Positions 21,427 through 23,083 of a stretch of DNA of 23,083 nt are shown piece after piece. Within the stretch, counting starts at the first letter, position 1, and every line of letters starts with the position of its first letter. The stretch is from an uncultured Clostridia bacterium (lineage in GTDB: Bacteria > Bacillota > Clostridia > UBA1381). The notes under the pieces are model-generated. The model searched no databases. It saw nothing but the letters and a program-made list of their open reading frames with translations, and was not told where the DNA came from. The position numbers and the translations under genes are program-made. The stretch spans positions 1 through 23,083 of the forward strand of contig CAKSJU010000028.1 of the NCBI GenBank assembly GCA_934463455.1. The letters are read 5' to 3'.

Positions 21427-22776
21427 TTAATTCTGCTTACTGTATTGACGTCTTATCTTACGCTGTAGGAACAAATAGCAAATTGTATGAGAAACCGCCG
21501 CTATGCTCTGCGTTATCGGATATATCCTCATCAGTGTTTCAAGCGTTCTGTCCCCCGCAAAAACCGTATACACCCATACAAGCCTAAAGCCGCAAACCGT
21601 AAAAGCGGAAATTATAGCCGGAACAAGTGTATATCCGTAGCCTTGCAGACAGCCGGACATAATATCCATAACCGCCTGAACAGGCTTAAAAAGAAGTGTG
21701 TATTTCATTCGGGAAATTGCCAGCGCAATAATCGCACCGTCGGTAACAAATATCCTCAAAAGCTTATTGCTTGCCCCAAACGCCAAAAAGCTCAATGTTA
21801 CAGTTACCGCACTGCACAAAAGCAATGCCGCAACCGTAATTTTATTCAAGCGCTCCGTTTTTCTCGCTCCGTAATTCTGACTTGTAAAAGTGGTTGCCGC
21901 CTGTGCGAATGCGTTTCCGAAAAACTGTATGTAAATTTCTATACCCACAGCGGCAGAACAAGCTGCCATAACATCCGAGCCGAGACTGTTTACGGCTGCC
22001 TGTACGCAAAGATTGGATATTGAAAATACCGACCCGAGAAAGCTCGACGGCAAACCGATTTTAAGTATTTGCAAAATACACTTTTTGTCCGGTTTTTGCA
22101 GTTTATGCGAAAGCTTTAACTCATCGTCACGTCTCATCAAAAAAACAATAAGCAGCACAGCACTCAGCGCATTTGCGCAAACCGTTGATATTGCCATTCC
22201 CGTTATTCCCAAACTCCAAATAACAACAAAAACAAAATTTGCCGTCAGCTTCAAGGCTCCGCCCAAAACCAGGCATACCATCGGTATTTTTGTACAGCCC
22301 TTACTCCTGAAAACAGCCGCACAAAAGTTATAAAGCATAAGAAACGGTGTCCCCAAAAAATATATTCTGAGATATATCGCCGCTGCCTCAATTATATTAT
22401 CCGGTATTGCCATTAGCTTCAAAATAGCATCAACCGATAAAAAACCTGCGACTGCCATAAAAAGCCCCAAAATCAACGCTACCGTTATACTGGTATTTAC
22501 GGCTTTGTTTGCATTCCTTCTGTCACCTCTTCCCAAAAGCAATCCGACAATAACACATGCCGCATTCGAAAATCCAACAAAAAATTCTATCAGGAAGGAT
22601 GTAAATGTCATAGTACCGCCCACTGCCGCAAGTGCGTCTTTGCCGATAAAATGACCTGCCATAGCCGTATCCGCAGTATTAAAAAGCTGCAAAAGTATAC
22701 TTGTACAAACCAGCGGCACCGCAAATATAATCATTTGCTTTTTCAGCGAATCTTCAAAAAAAAGCTGATCGTTCAT
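21427..22776 (-). CDS. MATE-family multidrug efflux transporter
   Basis: A 449-residue membrane protein with about twelve hydrophobic segments in two homologous halves, driven by Na+ or H+. Recognised by FNTADTAMAGHFIGKDALAAVGG near residues 32-55, the central ITGMAISTVCANALSAVLL, IGLPSSFLG at the start of the second half, ATTFTSQNYGARKTERLNK and DIMSGCLQGYGYTLVPAIIS. Substrate cannot be told from sequence. ATG at 22776 has no evident Shine-Dalgarno site and follows the oxidoreductase stop by 4 nt, so translation is probably coupled to that gene. No strong terminator is seen between its stop and the thiT promoter; a 7-bp ATCCGAT/ATCGGAT pairing at 21385-21411 lacks a T tract. Confidence 0.92.
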   Translation of the reverse strand: MNDQLFFEDSLKKQMIIFAVPLVCTSILLQLFNTADTAMAGHFIGKDALAAVGGTMTFTSFLIEFFVGFSNAACVIVGLLLGRGDRRNANKAVNTSITVALILGLFMAVAGFLSVDAILKLMAIPDNIIEAAAIYLRIYFLGTPFLMLYNFCAAVFRSKGCTKIPMVCLVLGGALKLTANFVFVVIWSLGITGMAISTVCANALSAVLLIVFLMRRDDELKLSHKLQKPDKKCILQILKIGLPSSFLGSVFSISNLCVQAAVNSLGSDVMAACSAAVGIEIYIQFFGNAFAQAATTFTSQNYGARKTERLNKITVAALLLCSAVTVTLSFLAFGASNKLLRIFVTDGAIIALAISRMKYTLLFKPVQAVMDIMSGCLQGYGYTLVPAIISAFTVCGFRLVWVYTVFAGDRTLETLMRIYPITQSIAAVSHTICYLFLQRKIRRQYSKQN

Positions 22777-22780
22777 GATA

Positions 22781-23083
22781 TTATAATTTTACCACACTTT
22801 CCGTTTTTGCCGATCTGAGAATAGCATCTACAATTTTTTGCGCCGCAATTCCTTCTTCTATGTCCGGGAAATACGGGAGCTTTTCACCGCCGACAGTGCG
22901 TATGAAGCATTCTTCTTCGCCGAGGTGATATTCCTGCGGTACATTAACCGTATGTATGGAGTTTGTTTCCTTGTCTACTTCCCCGATACACAATGCCAAT
23001 TCTGTCGGATTGTTCAGATTGAATTTCAAAACTCCCTCCGTTCCGTAAATCTCATATATTATTGTATTAGATTCACCGATTGC
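22781..23083 (-). CDS. Gfo/Idh/MocA-type oxidoreductase, C-terminal fragment (cut by window edge)
   Basis: The last 100 residues of a gene that enters from the right edge; the frame is open to base 23083 (AIGESNTIIYEIYGTEG...). The end GIAAQKIVDAILRSAKTESVV is typical of the C-terminal helix of Gfo/Idh/MocA NAD(P)-dependent sugar or inositol dehydrogenases. The beta-sheet segment with TEGVLKFNLNN fits the substrate domain. The Rossmann domain and catalytic lysine lie outside the window, so the substrate and exact family remain open. It is followed after 4 nt by the MATE gene in the same direction. Confidence 0.75.
   Translation of the reverse strand, partial: AIGESNTIIYEIYGTEGVLKFNLNNPTELALCIGEVDKETNSIHTVNVPQEYHLGEEECFIRTVGGEKLPYFPDIEEGIAAQKIVDAILRSAKTESVVKL

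Overview
The window looks like chromosome of a spore-forming, low-GC Clostridia species (Firmicutes). Supporting signs are the germination protease gene gpr, a SleB-type cortex hydrolase, a VanW/G5 wall protein, ECF-type thiamine uptake under a TPP riboswitch, strong Shine-Dalgarno sites with frequent TTG/GTG starts, and sigma-A promoters close to TTGACA-N17-TATAAT. I see no phage, plasmid, CRISPR array or full-length insertion sequence. The unusual content lies between the genes: a MITE-like insertion with a clear 12-bp target duplication, a small family of dispersed inverted-repeat elements, and at least two structured leaders that I cannot assign to a known class.

Left part (1-6082, minus strand): a secreted SleB hydrolase with its own promoter and a long leader, then a sugar operon read from right to left: GH38 alpha-mannosidase, ROK sugar kinase, GmhA-like SIS isomerase and a small transaldolase. 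A 212-bp element sits exactly at the kinase/isomerase junction. Facing this operon is an AraC regulator (6336-7160, plus) with its own promoter, a pair of 21-bp-phased direct repeats that could be its operator, and a 134-nt structured leader.

Middle (7221-14367, minus strand): nine tightly packed genes read as a probable single operon in the order cysteine-cluster protein, VanW/G5 protein, radC, nusB, a TsaD/Kae1-like paralogue, xseA, xseB, ispA and a YuiD-type PAP2 protein. This is a conserved Firmicutes housekeeping cluster joining DNA repair, rRNA antitermination and isoprenoid synthesis.

Right part (14368-23083): rpsT, gpr, and an M16 peptidase-like pair (YfmF/YfmH type) run on the plus strand and end at a 23-bp perfect bidirectional terminator. 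Converging on the minus strand are a secreted protein with a copper-amine-oxidase-like domain, thiT with TPP riboswitch, terminator and consensus promoter, a MATE transporter, and the 3' end of a Gfo/Idh oxidoreductase cut by the window edge.

The best candidates for something undescribed are the araC leader, which has two copies of the ribosome-binding segment that could compete for one anti-Shine-Dalgarno strand, and the GGGRATAGGAAAAA...GCGTTCCG repeat family found at 909, 15052 and, degenerate, 14443. No whole new protein system is evident.
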